A stretch of 64,000 bases of DNA from Blepharisma stoltei (GCA_914767885.1 CAJZBQ010000058.1:310001-374000), one strand, 5' to 3'; shown: positions 31,101 through 42,213, numbered from the stretch's first letter. Notes: generated from the letters alone by a model not told the origin. Numbers and translations: made by a program.

Positions 31101-34100
31101 GTTTTTTATATTAATTTTCCCATTTTCATTTGCCTCATTATCTTTTTCAGTTAATAAATTTTGTAAATCTTCTATTTTCTGAGACTGCTCAATATATGAA
31201 TTCTTAAAGTCATCTAATTGATTTGACCTTTCTGTAAATAAATTTTGCAAATCTGATAATTCATGCGATTTCTCATCAAAAATATTTTGAAGATCCATAA
31301 ATAGTCTATTTTTTTCTTCAAGAGAACTCTGTAGGTTTTCAATTATTTGTGATTTTTCCTCTACCATGCTTATAAGATCAGTAATTTTTTCAAACTTTTC
31401 TTCCAGTGAATTTTGCAGCTCAATTATTTGCTGTTTTTTCTCAGAAATAAATCCTTGATATTCAGCGATTTCGAGAAGCTTATCTGATAAACTGATATTT
31501 AAATCTTCAATTTGTTGTGACTTTTCAGAAAGAGATAATTGCAGGTCACTAATATTTGACTTAAGGTACTCTGATGATTCTGATAAATTTTCAATTTCTT
31601 CATTAGCTCTTTTTAGTTCTGCTTCTTTTTCTTCAATTTTTGTTTTTTCGAATGCAAGCTCTTCTTCTAGAATAGCTATCTTTGATATAGCATTATGTGT
31701 TTCAATGCTCTTTTCTATTTCTTCCCTTAAAACTTCAAGCTTATTTTCCAATTCTTTTTTGTCATTTTCCAATTTATCAATTTCTGCTATTTTTTCTTCT
31801 TCTAATTCAATTTGTTTCCTTACTGCCCCCTCCGTGAGTGAGCAAAGCCATTGGAAAAACGCTATTTTTTGCCCAAAAACCCACCCTCCGTGAGTGAACA
31901 AAAATTATTTTAATAGAAAAAATTTTTTATAAAAAAATTGATATATAAGTGATAATTAGTATAAGGAAATCTCAAGCTAATTCTGTTTAATTTTAAACAA
32001 ATTGCGTTTTAAAATATAAATTTTATAAATTAAATTAATATTTGATTCCCAATTTTTGCATAAAATTTATATATAAATTTTTTAAAAAAAAAAAATTAAC
32101 CCCCTCCGTGAGTGAACAAAATTTTTTTGTTCACTGACTGAGGAGGTTAGTCTTTCCTCATCATTTTTTAATTCTTGTTTAATTTTTTCAAGCTCTGCTA
32201 TTTCATTTTCCATTTCAGATATTTTTATCCTTAAAGAATCATGCTCAGTGCTAGCTTCTTTTATTGAAACTTCTATGCCTAAATCTTCACTTTGTGTTTC
32301 TTCACTAATAAATTCTTTATTTTTTAAAAAATCAATTTCAGCAGTAAGTTTATTATTCAAAGCTTCAATTTTTTCAATATAATCACTATACTGCTTGCCT
32401 TGATCTTCAAGCTGCTTATTAAGGTCAAGGATTTTTTCTTCATAATCTATTCTTTCATCAATTAATGTAGAAGATCTGGGCTCTTTAGTTTCAAAGAACA
32501 AGTTTTTAATGGTTTCTCTGTCTTCTGCAGAATTTTTTAACGTGATGCTTAATTGCTGAGTAAATTGTTCAAGCTCTTCAATTCTTGCAGCCGAAGAACT
32601 CGGATCGCGCTTAAGCTCTCTTCGCAGTTCTTGGTTTTCAAGCTTTAGCCTTTCGTTTTCAACAAAAAGTCTGGCAGCTGATGGATTAGACTCAATCTGC
32701 TCTTTTAGAATTTCTATTTCTTTTTTCAAATTATTTACTTCTGTATCTTCATTTGGCGGATTTTGTCCAGCTAGCCTTGCAATAGTGGCATCTCTGAATT
32801 TAATGACCATTTTATCGTTTGTCATTTTCTTTTCATATTTCGCAATTAATACATTTAAATTTTGAATATGCTGATCTTTTTCAAGAATTTGTGTTTTTAG
32901 ATAGTTTTCAGTCTCTTGGTTAATTTTGATTTTCTTTTCTAATAATTCTTCTAATTCAAATTTTACGTCATTTGCTTCAATTGGATCAAGCCTTTCCACT
33001 ATCTTTCCTGAGCACCTTGGACACTCCATAGGTTTCACATTGGCTAAAGCTTCTTTAAGTCTTTTAATTTCTTCTTTTAATAAAAACACAGTTCCAGTTG
33101 TATCTTCATTGACAACTGCCATATTTTTAATTTGTTTAGCTCTCTGAGCAAACTTCAACGTTGACAAAGTCTCAGAAAAAGCTGAAGATGCAGGACTGAC
33201 ATTGGCAATAATAAAAGTCTTTGAGTTACCTCCTAAAGAATCTTTAAGCAAAAATGTCAGTTTTGAGTCACGATAATGGACGTGGCGCGATTTTCCTTCA
33301 GAGATGTCTACAAGGGAATTAATTACATTTCCTAGGGCAGAAAGAGATTTATTGATTTTCCCAGCTTCTTTGAGTCTTTCTCCAGCTGCATCTGTAGCCT
33401 TTTGGCGCTCGCTTCCTGCAAGATCAATTAAATGAAAACGGCTGGATCTGAAATTCATGAGCCCGTTGTTATTGTGCTTGCTTTCGATAAGCATGGTAAA
33501 TACAGAATGAGACCTAGAGGATTCTTTATTCATTGATGTAGAGCCTACATGTCTATTTTGTGCGCCAATTCTTAATAATTCATAGGTCTCAAATGCATTG
33601 TTTACAGTCTCTTCAATTAGCCCATCAACATAAATTCCCCTTTTTATATCTTCTCTTATCTGTAAATTTTGCATGCTTGTATCTAATAAATCATGTATCT
33701 GTTCTTGATAAATTTCTAAATAAGAGCATTTTATTAAGAAATCTGAATTATTCATCTGGATTTCTCTAGTAATTTCATTGAAAATATAGTCAAAACACCT
33801 AGGGAGGACACCTCTTAAATGATGCTTTTCTAAGCTCATACTTAATTCGTCAATACCTAAACCTTGACTACACAAATAAAATGGCGACGACACCGACCCG
33901 TCCTCTCCCGGAACTGTGGCGAGATTGGGGACCTTGCTGCGGCCTGAAGCCAATCCGCCCAGGGAAAGGTCTGGAATGGGTACTGGTAGTTTGTGTCCGG
34001 CTAGTTTCCCTCCCAGTCCAGCAACGACGATCCTAGGGTCGTCCCGATAGGACACGGGGCAAAAAGGGTTTTTTCCTCTAGGGACTGCTAGTGCCAATTT

Positions 34101-34680
34101 GGAGGGCATGGCAGGAGCCGACAAGAACTAAGGAGTTAATCCTTAGCTCTAACCTTAGTCTGGCGACGTGAAGCACGGTGACCCAGTTCGCCTACTTCCG
34201 GGATAGCATGACCAAGCCCCATGACCGGAAGGAGCTGAGTGGTAGCCTGTGGCACTTAGGTGCACACTGGGAGCAGGGCAAGGAAAGCAAGTGAGGCGTC
34301 CAAAAGGCGGAAGAAAAGGACCTTCGGTCCTGGCCGGGAGCTACTCTATAAATTTAACTAAGACTAAGACTAAGACCTAAACCTTGAATTGTAAAAGTTT
34401 TACCTGCCCCAGTTTGTCCATATGCAAAAATCGTACCATTATACCCAGCTAAGCAGGAGCATGCAATTGGCTTGCCAATTATTTCAAAGATTTGGTCTTG
34501 GGTTACGTTTTCGTCAGCTACATAATCATATGTGAAGACTTTTGGATCAGGACGAGCATCAATTGAAATCGTGCTTGACTCATGGATTGTTAGGCATCTT
34601 CTGCCAGTTTCTGATGATTCTTTTGCATTCAAGGGCCTTACTCGAATTGCCACTTTTACATTGTCCTTTGAATCTGCCAT
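28107..34680 (-). CDS. Kinesin-12/KIF15-like motor protein
   Basis: Four insertions (28482-28681, 30809-30890, 31821-32147, 33858-34377) are removed to give 1815 codons from ATG 34680 to TAA 28107. The N-terminal motor domain (residues 1-about 340) has VKVAIRVRPL, GQTGAGKT, NKESSRSHSVF, LIDLAGSER and the neck-side LSTLKFAQRAKQIKN...VVNEDT block typical of kinesin-12/KIF15. A CPRCSG pair follows at about residue 380. The remaining 1400 residues are almost entirely coiled coil with local heptad-like repeats of about 21 residues (EISALKASLDE type, 30500-30800). The tail ends His/Arg/Ser-rich. It is a plus-end-directed microtubule motor by family. Confidence 0.9.
28482..28681. other. IES (200 bp)
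   Basis: The kinesin frame stops at TAG 28664. Excision between TA 28482 (end TAACTCCTCTGC, like other IES ends) and TA 28682 continues it in frame (YTSKL-GKRLKRK) to 28107. Confidence 0.65.
30809..30890. other. IES, short AT-rich (82 bp)
   Basis: On the coding strand the ends are TTACTCTTCTTC and CATATGG. Removal joins LVLDL to CYLKEKLEF within the coiled coil. Confidence 0.8.
31821..32147. mobile_element. IES, MITE-like family (327 bp)
   Basis: Same orientation on the plus strand as 15254-15641, with both TCCGTGAGTGA boxes at left and the terminal hairpin at right (right arm partly decayed: TTCACTGACTGAGGAGG). Removal joins NDEERL to RKQIELEEE. Confidence 0.92.
33858..34377 (+). mobile_element. 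Retroposon with 13-bp target duplication (520 bp)
   Basis: The 13-bp repeat acctaaaccttga flanks it (33855-33867, 34375-34387). The insert is GC-rich, starts near AATAAAATGGCGACGAC and ends in three ACTAAG units next to the duplication. It interrupts the motor domain just after the P-loop. TA inside the duplication allows exact removal (TIQGLGIDELSM). Confidence 0.9.
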
Positions 34681-34868
34681 TTAAATTATGAAAGAGAAGA
34701 GATGTTTAATCCTGAAAATTAAAATTAATTGATCAAAATAACATGGGAGGTCAGAGAGACATGAAAATTCTTAAAAATTTAATATATAATAGATAACAAT
34801 TAAAAAATAAATTAATTTTTTGAATTCAGGCTGATCTCAATAAACTAGTAACTAAAATTTTGATTAAA

Positions 34869-35845
34869 TTAATATTTCCCATTAATCCCAATTTCTATTC
34901 TATTGCATGTTTCTTCTAAAAGTCTGATTAAATTTGCTTCCATGCTTTCTCTTTCTCGTTTTTCCTGCTCAATTTCTCTTCTCACTCTTTCTTTCATTTC
35001 ATCAAGATATTTCCCATATAGTTTGTGAGTTTCCTCTCTATTTTTTCTTTCGTTTTCTAAGTGATTAAAGCAGCTATGCATTTCTTCGCCAATTATTTTA
35101 ATAAGATCTTCATAACATTCTTCTCTCGCTTCCCCTTCGTGGTCTACAGCTTCTTGTAAAGTTTCAATTTGTTCAGAAAAATCGGTGATTTGTGCTTCTT
35201 CAGTCTCTTCCCTGAATTTTTTCTCTTTTGCGACGTCAATTTTAATAGAAAATATACATTTTTATAATAAATTAATAATTATTATAAGAAAACCTACCCC
35301 CATAATAATGAATATTTAAATTTCCTTCTTATTCATCTTCTTTTATTCATTTAAGAAGACACTGTCTATTAATATGAAAAGCACCAATTTACTCTAAATC
35401 TGTACATGTAGACTTAATCCAATATAAATCAGCATAATTTTTCTTCCATTAGCTTGCTGCTTTTGCTTTCACTTTCTTTCCTTGATTGCTCTTCCTTACT
35501 TATTTCATTCAAAAATTTACTTTCTGAATTTTTAATTTCCTTCGAAATTTTTTCATCGAAAACTTCTTCACCCAGCCTCTCATTTCCTAAATTTTCTTGA
35601 ATTTGTATAATTTGGTCCTTGATTATATTAAATTTCGAATTATTCGCCAACTCAATTTTGGAAATTTTATCTTCCAACTGTCTAAGTCTATAATGAAATG
35701 CATCACTTCTAGCTTGGGTTTCAAATTCAGCAGATTGCTGAAAAGAATTGAGTTTGTCTGTCAGTTGTTTTATTTTAAATCTAGTTGGGGATTCCGATCG
35801 ATAAAACGTGTCAGTGTCGATCATGTCTTCACTACGAAGTGCCAT
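34869..35845 (-). CDS. SF-assemblin-like striated fibre protein
   Basis: Removing the IES at 35253-35434 gives 264 aa from ATG 35845 to TAA 34869. A short Ser/Arg head is followed by a continuous coiled coil of regular spacing and an end (LIRLLEETCNRIE) characteristic of SF-assemblin. Length fits the family (about 270-290 aa). These proteins form striated fibres attached to basal bodies. It sits 189 bp upstream of the kinesin start on the same strand and is divergent from the carboxypeptidase-like gene. Confidence 0.82.
35253..35434. other. IES (182 bp)
   Basis: TA at 35253 and 35435. Removal (coding strand EEKL-FSIKIDVAKEK) restores the coiled coil; before excision the upstream part runs into AT-rich sequence with stops. 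Confidence 0.75.
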
Positions 35846-35947
35846 AATTAAGGAAATATGAAGAAAGTTGTCGATAAATTTATAAAATTTTTTAAAAGTA
35901 ATTGTTCTATAAAAATATCGCATTTTTAACATAATAAAACTGAAATA

Positions 35948-37808
35948 ATGAGATTTGCGTGGGTCTTTATTGTGGTGAGTTATTTGCGCATCCATAGTGT
36001 TTACTCTGAAGGATCTTTAGGCGGTTTCTATTCACTATCTGATATTTATGAGATCACTTCAAATATAACACAATACTCAGCACAATATCTATCCTCTAAG
36101 ACAATAGACACTAATACAGCAATAGAGAGTGATAATCCTATTGTCGCTATTAGATGGATATTTAATAAGAATATTGACAGTCAATACCATAGAGCAATCG
36201 TAATTTCAGCTGAGCAATATACATCACAGCCATTATCCACTTCTATGGTCTTTTATTTATTAGATTTATTACGCGGAAGCAATGATACCAAAGTTAATTA
36301 TTTATCTGAGACCAAAGAAATTTGGTTTTTACCTGCATTAAACCCAGATGCACTTAAATATGTAGGCTCAATTTATAAAACAGGCAGCAATATTATAAGC
36401 AGATATAAAAATGTCGAGGTAAATAGCTGCGAAAATTCTACAGAGCAGGGGACAAATTTAAATAGAAATTATGATGCTGCTTGGGAAATTATTAATCCTG
36501 GATCATCTACAGACCCTTGTAGTGATAATTATAAAGGGGAAAAAGCGTTTTCTGCTAGGGAGACACAAGCAGTTAAAAGTTTCTTGGAGTCTGTGGCAGA
36601 TAGATTGGATTTGTGGATTCATTTTGATGATTATGGAGACAAATATTATTGTCCGTATACTCAGAAATATGGAACTTCAGCCCAATTTTTCCAAAATACA
36701 AGCTGGGAATATATAATCATAATAATAGCTAAAGCAAAAAGTGCTATAAGTTTCAGCACTATTTTTAAAATAATTGATATATTAATATGTATTTAGATAA
36801 TTTTGATTAGTTTATTGAAATATACTTGATGGGATAAAAAAGCAAACATCATTAATCCCTGCGTCAGTTGGTAGTTATTATGAAACAAACAACAGTACTC
36901 AAAATGGTGCACTTATTGATTATGTATACACATACACAAATAAGAGTGCACTTGCTTTGGAAATTGCTATAGGTCCGAAAAATCCATCGGAAAGTATTAT
37001 AAAAGACACTTTAGAAGCTCATGTGCCAGCAATTATAGATTTAATGATAAATTCAGGCTATTATTTAGAGTAAATTTTATATAGCTTGAAATTCGAAAGA
37101 GTTAACTCTCAAGATTGCACAGACGATTTGACAGTGTGCAAAAATGGAATCGCCAATAAGACATGAGTATTTGAGCTATCATTGATAAATCCTGGTATAC
37201 GTTGGGCACCGACTTCAAAATTAACTTTATCTTTTAACATTTCTGGAACGAATTCTTCTATTGTTGTAGAGCCTGGGTTGTATTCAGTATTAAACCAAGA
37301 GCTTTTTTCTGATGGCAGCAATTCTTCCTACTCTATCAACCAAACGTCTACTAACTCTTCAATGATTTTGGACTTAGAATCCTTCCCTCCTTATCATTCA
37401 GCATATTTAAAACTTTGCCTCGATCAAATCAACCCTCCTTACTCAGACTCTAGCTCAAATGTCACTATTTCTTATTCGATTCAGCTATCAGCCAATTATG
37501 GAGGATATTATTATTCATTAGCAAGCCCTCTCAATGGAAGTTTATATCTTAACTCAGAAATAAATTCAAAAAGCGATAATGATGAAAGCAGCAGCAATGA
37601 CTCGCTATCAGGAGGAGCAATTGCTGGAATCGTCATAGGAATTATTGCTTTCTTCTTCCTTATTATAGGAGGGATTTTCATTTATAAAAAATTGAGAAAG
37701 CCAACATTGTCTACTCAATTAACTTTAGATGGAAACTGCACAGCTTTAGATGGTGGAATAAGCAAGGATCCTGACCAGAAAGGTGGCTTTACCCCAGTCC
37801 AAATTTAG
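35948..37808 (+). CDS. M14 carboxypeptidase-like membrane protein, zinc ligands altered
   Basis: With a 109-bp IES (36712-36820) and a 15-nt intron (37070-37084) removed it is 578 aa. A signal peptide (residues 1-20) is followed by an M14 fold: AIVISAEQYTSQPLS, NPDALKYV, GTNLNRNYDAAWE, FSARETQAV, LWIHFDDYGDKYYCPY, ALALEIAIG. A Ser/Asn-rich extracellular beta region and one membrane segment near the C-terminus (GIVIGIIAFFFLIIGGIFIY) complete it. In active members the first motif is HxxE; here it reads SAEQ, so two of the three zinc ligands appear lost, while the third His and the Glu near the end remain. It is probably a cell-surface binding protein rather than an active peptidase. Confidence 0.8.
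36712..36820. other. IES, AT-rich (109 bp)
   Basis: Bounded by TATA-type repeats; two TA pairs (36712/36821 and 36714/36823) give the same product, TSWEYILDGIKKQT. Confidence 0.85.
37070..37084 (+). other. 15-nt intron
   Basis: gtaaattttatatag; removal joins GYYLD to LKFERVNSQ. Confidence 0.9.
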
Positions 37809-37827
37809 TTTAGATAATTTAATAAAT

Positions 37828-38031
37828 ATGAGTGAGTACAATGAAGCCAAAGAAACTTTAGAAATCTTGCATGAGATTTCTCAAATATTAAATACAGGCC
37901 TAGACAAGTCAACTCTTTCGATTTTAGTCAGTCTTTGTGAAAATGGAGTCAATCCTGAAGCTCTTGCAGCTGTTGTTAAAGAACTCAAAAGAGAAGCCGC
38001 GGCACTAAAAGCAGGGAGTGGGAAGAGTTAA
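37828..38031 (+). CDS. MZT1: Mitotic-spindle organizing protein 1 (MOZART1)
   Basis: A 67-aa frame from ATG 37828 matches MZT1 along its length: EAKETLEILHEISQILNTGL, LSILVSLCENGVNPEALAAV, VKELKRE. MZT1 binds gamma-tubulin complex proteins and helps recruit or activate the gamma-tubulin ring complex at basal bodies and spindle poles. It lies 19 bp after the carboxypeptidase-like gene on the same strand. Confidence 0.95.
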   Translation: MSEYNEAKETLEILHEISQILNTGLDKSTLSILVSLCENGVNPEALAAVVKELKREAAALKAGSGKS

Positions 38032-38195
38032 TAATAAAATTAATTTGTTTTAAATTAGCCTGCTCGTGAATAAATCTAAATTATCTATTTATTGCTTGAG
38101 TTTTACGCGAAACACGGAAATTCCTAACTCTTCCTTTAAATATACAAATATCTGTAGCATTTCTATTTTTTGGGCTAATTTGCTTTAATAATTAA

Positions 38196-38393
38196 TTAAT
38201 TTATGGCCATAAGACCTTCAAGTCTGGCCTTTCCCCACAATTCTTCAAGCTCTTCAATATCACTCTGCTCCATCTCCTTATGCATTTCGGTCATGAAATT
38301 AATTTGCTTTGGTATCCACCAAACTGATATCGCCACAATCGAAATTTGCCTATAGCTTGTTCTTTTTTTAATAAGGAGCGAAATAGGGTCCAA
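38196..38393 (-). CDS. Possible small protein or C-terminal fragment
   Basis: A clean frame (DPISLLIKKRTSYRQ...WWIPKQINFMTEMHKEM...LWGKARLEGLMAIN) ends in TAA 38196. There is no clear ATG before its Met at residue 34, and a TAA lies just upstream in frame. It may be a separate short gene or a piece of the phosphotransferase gene whose junction was not found. Family not recognised. Confidence 0.4.
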   Translation of the reverse strand: MDPISLLIKKRTSYRQISIVAISVWWIPKQINFMTEMHKEMEQSDIEELEELWGKARLEGLMAIN

Positions 38394-38425
38394 ATTCGAT
38401 AAATTAAGTTTTTTTTAAAAAAAAT

Positions 38426-39597
38426 TTAACCCTTTAAAATCAAATAATTTGCTATTTCAATATAAAAGAGTTGGAGCAAGTAATTTGAAATTTGGTTTAC
38501 AACTCCAATTACAAAAATTGAATAATTCGCAAGGACAAATGCGCTGAATGCAAAAACCGAAGTAGCTACTGGCAAAACTTTGATATAATGATTTTCAATA
38601 AGCAATAAAAGCTCTAAAAATGCGCAAAGATCAAACCAGTCAAAAGTCATTCTCGCCACGCTACATATGATGACTCTTGAACAAATCGCTGAAAAAATCA
38701 CGCTGTGGGTCAAAAACACAAGCCAACCATAGCTCGGGGTCATTGGGTGAGTTTGCCACAAAATTAAACTTATAGTCATCTCTATAAGTGGTAGAAGTCT
38801 TAAAAAGGCCCCTAGTTTGTCTTTTGTTGTCGTGAAGACGCTATACATCATAATCGTTGACATAAGTACTGCAACTGATAAGTTTCCATAAATCAAAACG
38901 AATTCTAATGTAAATCCATAAATTATTTGTGTATGCCAGATGCTGTTTCCAAAAATTGCCTGGACAATAAAAATTGTAATTACGGTGAATTGGCACTCTG
39001 AAACTCCCCAGCTTCCTATTTGGGTTCGGCAGTAGTGAGTGTGATATTCTTCCCATGTTGCCATATAAAAGACGCCTAATACTCCACAGAACATCAGTAT
39101 GGTGTCTGTTTTAATGCCTAAGCTTAGTCCTTGTAGTATATCTAATGCTAAGAGGCCTGATGACAATGAATCGCAGCCATGGTCTAATATACTTCTAATA
39201 GTTGAATAAGCCAAATAATTATGTATTATAAAAATATTATCAAGATGTTTAAAAAGCTTAACATTCCGAGAGGGGAACTGTGACCAATTTTTCGGGCTTG
39301 TTTTCCATCACATGCATCAAGTGTTTGATACATAAACTGAAGAAAAGCTGACAGCAATACAATTCAGGATGGTATCGGCTTGGTAAATGTTGTATCGTAT
39401 GGTACCATGATAAGATATGACCCTGCCATGCAGATTAGCCCAATTAGAGTGATTAGGTTAGGAGCAAGCCAATTTGGAAAGAGAGAAACGACCCATAACC
39501 AAAAGTGATTAAGAATGTTATCTAATTTTGAGTAGCCAGTGGTTTGGTATTTGTGTTGAGCTAAGTACTGCAGATTGGCTTCTGTAATGAATGCCAT
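38426..39597 (-). CDS. CDP-alcohol phosphatidyltransferase (choline/ethanolamine type)
   Basis: This enzyme joins diacylglycerol with CDP-choline or CDP-ethanolamine in the ER (last step of the Kennedy pathway). After removal of the 71-bp IES at 39188-39258 it is 366 aa. The N-terminal FPNWLAPNLITLIG block is followed by the catalytic DG(x2)AR(x8)G(x3)D(x3)D motif, which is complete only after excision (DGKQAR ... LDHGCD). Seven to eight membrane segments follow. Which alcohol is used cannot be told. Confidence 0.92.
39188..39258. other. IES, short (71 bp)
   Basis: It lies inside the catalytic motif. Of the candidate TA pairs, 39188/39259 yields the exact spacing G-x3-D (GMLLDHGCD) required by the family. 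Confidence 0.92.
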
Positions 39598-40165
39598 TAT
39601 TCCAGGATGTGAATAATTGTATAGTTATTATAAAAAGTTAATTAAAAAAATGCAAGGCTGTAACAGTTATCGGATTACAAACTCTATGGGTGCTTTTATA
39701 TCCGATTATAATATCATATTTAAATAATTATAAACAAAATTTTTTAGATTATTTTTTGGGGTTATGAATTGCTTATGTAATTTATTTTCTTAAAGACGTT
39801 TTAAGAAAAATTGTGAGGCTTAAGAATTATGCAATAGGTTGAATATTGATGAAGATCAAAACAATTTATTCATTAAAATTTAATTAATTTTGCGCCATAA
39901 ATAAATATGTTGGACCTATATGTTAAAAAATAATAATGCATAACGCGAACTAGAAAAGAATGATAATTTAAATCGATATAATGTCTAAATCTAATTCATA
40001 TCAGAGCGTCTCTATCATTTATCGACTCATTTCTTGAACTTCAGTCTTAATATTGAATTCTGTCTAATATTATAATTTTGATGCATTTATGCTAATAAAA
40101 ATCATAGTTTATCAAATTTATAAGAAGAAAAGAATTACGGTTACCCTACCCTACGTTACCACCAA

Positions 40166-40228
40166 ATCAGCACCATCAGCACCAGCAGCGTCATTAGCAC
40201 CATCAGCACCATCAGCACATCAGCATCA
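40166..40228. repeat. Imperfect 9-bp tandem repeat (atcagcacc)
   Basis: About seven units of atcagcacc with substitutions (accagcagc, attagcacc). Non-coding as far as can be seen. Confidence 0.75.
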
Positions 40229-40289
40229 CGCCAAGCATCTTCCACTCAGCACAAACCACAAACCAACTCATTTCCAGCTAAATTAAATT

Positions 40290-40455
40290 CTCATCACTAT
40301 GTTTCCATCTTTTCTGGTGACGTCCTCAAAAATGGTGACGTCACCATCTACAGGGGAGACCCTTGTTCCTTTAGCTTCCGGACCTAGCGGCCACAGGTTC
40401 CTACTCCAGAGGGGTATTGGCTCTGGAGATGATGTTCCGCGTAAGTTTATAAGGA
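40290..40455. mobile_element. GC-rich segment, possible retroposon fragment
   Basis: Composition contrasts sharply with the AT-rich flanks. It contains paired GGTGACGTC words, as does the GC-rich element at 48300-48690. No target duplication was identified, so origin is uncertain. Confidence 0.4.
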
Positions 40456-40483
40456 AAATAACTTATTAGATAAATACTCACAT

Positions 40484-42213
40484 TTATAAGGATGAAGAAT
40501 TTTCTTCGAGATTTTCCAAATAAATGCTTAAAAACTCTGCTTCTTTCTCGAGTTGAGGAGAATGGCCACAGTTTTGGATTGAAAATTCTCGATACCTCCC
40601 TCCATTTTCTTGATATCTCTCAAGCACGCTTCTTATCTGCCTCACCATCGGCTGCTTACTGCTTCCCCTCCATGAGCGAACAAAAAAATCTTGTTCGCTC
40701 ATGGAGGGAGGTAATTTTTTTTTTAAAAACAATTTACATATAAATCAGATAGAAATTTTTTTTTCGAAATTTAAAAAAATCCCCATTTTCTCAAAAATTG
40801 GGAAGCAAATATTAAGTTAATTTGTAAAATGTATGTTTTAAAACTCAATTTGTTTAAAATTAAACAGAATTAGCTCGAGATTTCATTATACTAATTATCG
40901 CTTATATATCAATTTTTTTTTTCCATAAATTAATTTTTGTTTCGCTCACGGAGGGTGGGTTTTTGGGCAAAAAATAGGGAGTTTTATGGTTTTGCTGGCT
41001 CCCAGAGGGGAGTTAGGATAAACTTCTTCCCCAGGGTAATTCGATATTTTCCCACTAGCTCCTAAATTAGCAGGATCTAAAAGACAATTATCAGAAATAA
41101 TTATATCATCCTCACCTCTAATCCATACAATTGGAGGTTTTATCTCAATATTAATGATAGATTCAACATTATAGCATTTTGATGAAATTGCATTATACAA
41201 ACCTCTATCTCCAGGGCACCATCCTGGCCAGTTTTCACAAGCCTGGTAATTCCCAGGTATAAAATCGTCTCCAATTTTTGTCAGATATATTTCTTCTATA
41301 TATTCTCTTTCAAGTTCTTCGGGCAGCCTATTCCCCGGCTTGCAAAAAGCATTTCTAAACAAGCCCACCATAGATTTTGGGTCATTTTCGTCAATATTTT
41401 TATTTTCAAACAAACTTTTTAAATTCAACGCTGAAGGCCCAACACCAGACCCAGCGGCGTCAGGAAAAATTAAAGTGCCTCTTTCATCTTTAGTCCCATA
41501 GTATCCGTAAGGGCTTATGGAAGCTTCTAAAGTTATTGATAAAATTCGATCACTATGCTCAGTTGCGAACTGCATAACAACGCCTCCTCCAAGAGATCAT
41601 CCAAGTAAGTGAGCTTTTGGGATGTTAAGAGTTTCCATTAAATATACTATTTTAATATATGTGGAAAACATTATTAGCTCGCCTCGGCTTATCAATTATG
41701 GGTGAAAAAATCCTATAAATGTCTTATATATTTAGCAATATATAGTATCGTTAGTTGCTTAAATTGAAACATTACGACCAACATACGGAATCTTTTCCAA
41801 GTGTGAAAAGATGATTTCACATGCGAAGCCCTTTTGATTTCAGTTGTGGAATCATCTTTTCACACGTGGAAAGATTCCACATGTTGGCCGTGATGTTGCA
41901 ATTTAAGCAACTAACGGTAAAGATCGTCAGAAAAATCTTTTAAGCCTTTAGTAGCATCAATAGAAACTCCTGAAGATCTGCCATAACATCGCTGATCATA
42001 CGCATAGCAGTGATATTTGGAGGGCATTTGGAGCATTATTTGTTTGAAGTAGGCAGAAGTGATCACATTTCCATGGACAAAAATTACTGGTATCCCTGTT
42101 TCCAAGCCGCTTTCAAGGACATAGTGAGTTAGTCTGGGAGTCGTTATATACTGGGATTTTATCTCTATGCTCATATTTATGTATACCAAGAAAATTAATT
42201 GTAAATTACTCAT
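40484..42213 (-). CDS. Alpha/beta-hydrolase
   Basis: Two IESs (40657-41013, 41658-41911) are removed to give 372 aa. Fold motifs: VIFVHGNVITSAYF oxyanion strand, AYDQRCYGRSS, the nucleophile elbow GWSLGG (Ser), an acid segment (PPIVWIRGEDD), and a C-terminal NCGHSPQLE His. All three catalytic positions are present, so it is likely an active hydrolase of the lipase/epoxide hydrolase/peptidase group; the substrate is not predictable. ATG 42213 is the first start; ATG at codon 14 is possible. Confidence 0.85.
40657..41013. mobile_element. IES, MITE-like family (357 bp)
   Basis: Inverted relative to 15254-15641: hairpin (CTCCATGAGCGAAC and complement) on the left, GGGTGGGTTTTTGGGC on the right. 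Removal joins EEVYP to KQPMVRQ. Confidence 0.92.
41658..41911. mobile_element. IES containing a foldback (254 bp)
   Basis: A palindrome with arms of about 66 bp (41756-41822, 41843-41909, ends gttgcttaaattg / caatttaagcaac) occupies the part next to the right TA; the rest is AT-rich. Removal joins DDLYR to YIKIVYLMETL just before the nucleophile elbow. Confidence 0.82.

Larger units (their letters stand above)
39598..40483. other. Spacer with simple repeat and GC-rich insert
   Basis: AT-rich and featureless to about 40140. It then holds a simple repeat (40166-40228) and a GC-rich segment (about 40290-40455) that may be a retroposon fragment. Confidence 0.5.

Noticed and set aside
36471-36716. 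81-residue forward frame
   Set aside because: Out-of-frame shadow of the M14-like gene.
40166-40228. Short repeats considered as a CRISPR array
   Set aside because: Units are about 9 bp, contiguous and without unique spacers, and the genome is eukaryotic.
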